The notes under the pieces: generated by a model
Database searches by the model: none
What the model was told of the DNA's origin: nothing
The model's input: only the letters and a program-made list of their open reading frames with translations
Position numbers and translations under genes: made by a program
Part shown: positions 39,603 to 40,243 of the stretch, one piece after another
Position numbering within the stretch: position 1 is the first letter of the stretch
How the letters are laid out: each line of letters starts with the position of its first letter
Assembly: GCA_028274925.1 (NCBI GenBank)
Contig: JAQCNR010000459.1
Location: 1-40,243, forward strand
DNA length: 40,243 bases
Direction: 5' to 3'
DNA from: Halovenus sp.
GTDB lineage: Archaea > Halobacteriota > Halobacteria > Halobacteriales > Haloarculaceae

Positions 39603-39914
39603 ATGCGTGTCATTGTCGCAGGCGAGGACCCAGAAGATATTGCCACCGCCATCGAGGCGGAGGACTTTGCAGTCGCTCGCGTCGACATCGCGAACCGCCC
39701 AGCGCTCGAAGAGGCGGGAATCGTCGACGCAACGGCGTACGTCCTCACCGAAATGGAGCAGGCAACCTCGATTTCGGTCGCGAAAGACCTCAATCCCGAC
39801 CTGCGGGTAGTCGTCTACGCCGAGGGCTCGCTGCCGGACTTTGCGCTGGCGCAGGCTGACCTCATTCTCGACCCCAACCTGTTCGAGCCCGAAGACGTCG
39901 CTGCAGAGCTGTAA
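39603..39914 (+). CDS. Small Rossmann-like protein (DUF7126-like)
   Basis: 103 residues with alternating strands and helices: MRVIVAGEDPEDIATAIEAE, VDATAYVLTEMEQATSISVA and VVVYAEGSLPDFALAQADLI. It resembles a half TrkA-N/NAD-binding domain and, as I recall, the haloarchaeal DUF7126 family. The nucleotide-binding glycines are reduced to VAGED, so cofactor binding is doubtful. It starts 1 bp after the guaA stop, so it is part of the pyrG-guaA unit. Its association with nucleotide synthesis genes is conserved-looking but unexplained. Confidence 0.75.
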   Translation: MRVIVAGEDPEDIATAIEAEDFAVARVDIANRPALEEAGIVDATAYVLTEMEQATSISVAKDLNPDLRVVVYAEGSLPDFALAQADLILDPNLFEPEDVAAEL

Positions 39915-40243
39915 TCACTTTCGGACGACGCTCACGGCGACGCCTTCTCCCGCAGGCAGCAACGCAGTATCGAGACGGTCGTGGTCGCGGACGTAGTTCA
40001 GATACTCCGCGATACCACGACTTGCCTCCGTTGCCGTTTCGACAGACTCGCCAGCCAGCAGTGCAACCACGTCGTCGCGGTCAACCACGCCAGCAGTGAT
40101 AGCGTTGTCTGCAAGAATCAGACTTCCCGGCCGCAGTTTCGACTCGACAGCCTGCAGGGCCGCTTTGTACCGCTGTTTTTCGTTGTCGATCAACACGATA
40201 TCGAAGGGGCCGTCGTAGCGTTCGACAATCTCGATTGCGTCGC
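39915..40243 (-). CDS. O-methyltransferase, class I SAM-dependent (partial)
   Basis: The C-terminal 108 residues of a gene running off the right edge. It has IEIVERYDGPFDIVLIDNEK, equal to the FDxIFIDAxK metal/substrate segment of type-3 (COMT-like) O-methyltransferases. Then come LRPGSLILADNAITAGVVD and the final DTALLPAGEGVAVSVVRK. The usual D-A-D-K reads D-N-E-K, and Asn in LADNAI is the expected metal ligand. The SAM-binding GxGxG is outside the window. It is convergent with the DUF7126-like gene with no gap. Confidence 0.85.
   Translation of the reverse strand, partial: DAIEIVERYDGPFDIVLIDNEKQRYKAALQAVESKLRPGSLILADNAITAGVVDRDDVVALLAGESVETATEASRGIAEYLNYVRDHDRLDTALLPAGEGVAVSVVRK

Overview
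The window is from a halophilic archaeon (class Halobacteria). The evidence is high GC content, a strong D/E bias in nearly every protein, archaeal-type RadA, a SAMP1-like ubiquitin-like modifier, the fused chlorite-dismutase/ABM protein known as PitA, repeated UspA genes, and AT boxes 25-30 bp upstream of start codons that suggest leaderless transcripts. I cannot fix the genus. No rRNA, tRNA, CRISPR array, insertion sequence or replication origin is visible.

Layout. 1-2.6 kb: the end of a HAD-type hydrolase gene, then a two-gene unit (patatin-like hydrolase plus 3-hydroxybutyrate-dehydrogenase-like SDR) matching the haloarchaeal polyhydroxyalkanoate (PHA) mobilisation pair PhaZh1/BdhA, and a small winged-helix regulator. 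2.6-5.8 kb: a CoA-disulfide-reductase-like flavoprotein, a PiT phosphate permease and a UspA protein. 5.85-7.2 kb: a mosaic segment. A 5' fragment of a NucS-N/zinc-ribbon gene with its promoter is followed by a TumE/HVO_A0114-type toxin-antitoxin-like pair, an opposite-strand gene remnant, and then the full-length gene. 7.2-10.4 kb: a ferredoxin lacking one cluster cysteine, a CBS protein, UspA, a zinc-site winged helix and two unknown genes. 10.4-14.9 kb: phosphoglycerate mutase, an FMN reductase, a small membrane gene that looks frameshifted, a haloarchaeal conserved protein, threonine synthase and a 46-aa ORF. 14.9-20.5 kb: CPBP protease, RadA, PitA, UspA and a left-handed beta-helix acyltransferase. 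20.8-25.1 kb: UvrA, a lipoprotein and two small proteins.

25.2-29 kb: two overlapping membrane/TrkA-C-like genes, the second with a roughly 300-residue acidic tail carrying a repeated motif, then the SAMP1-like gene. 29-32.6 kb: ATP-type PEP carboxykinase, a phasin-like coiled-coil protein, a CoA-binding protein and an SDR with Phe in place of the catalytic Tyr. 32.6-34.6 kb: a fluoride channel pair behind a DUF429 gene, all overlapping, and a HIT hydrolase. 34.6-36.9 kb: a MinD/ParA-like protein without the P-loop lysines, PspA and an alpha/beta hydrolase. 36.9-40.2 kb: a dense set of hairpins, then pyrG, guaA (GMP synthase subunit B), a small Rossmann-like gene, and a partial O-methyltransferase on the other strand.

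Most of the window is ordinary haloarchaeal chromosome: DNA repair (RadA, UvrA), nucleotide synthesis (PyrG, GuaA), central carbon metabolism (PckA, Gpm) and stress proteins. The accessory-looking part is 5.85-7.1 kb. The less described parts are the TrkA-C/acidic-tail pair, the PitA tandem modules, the hairpin block before pyrG and the lysine-less MinD-like protein. Domain names come from motif recognition only, as no database search was run.
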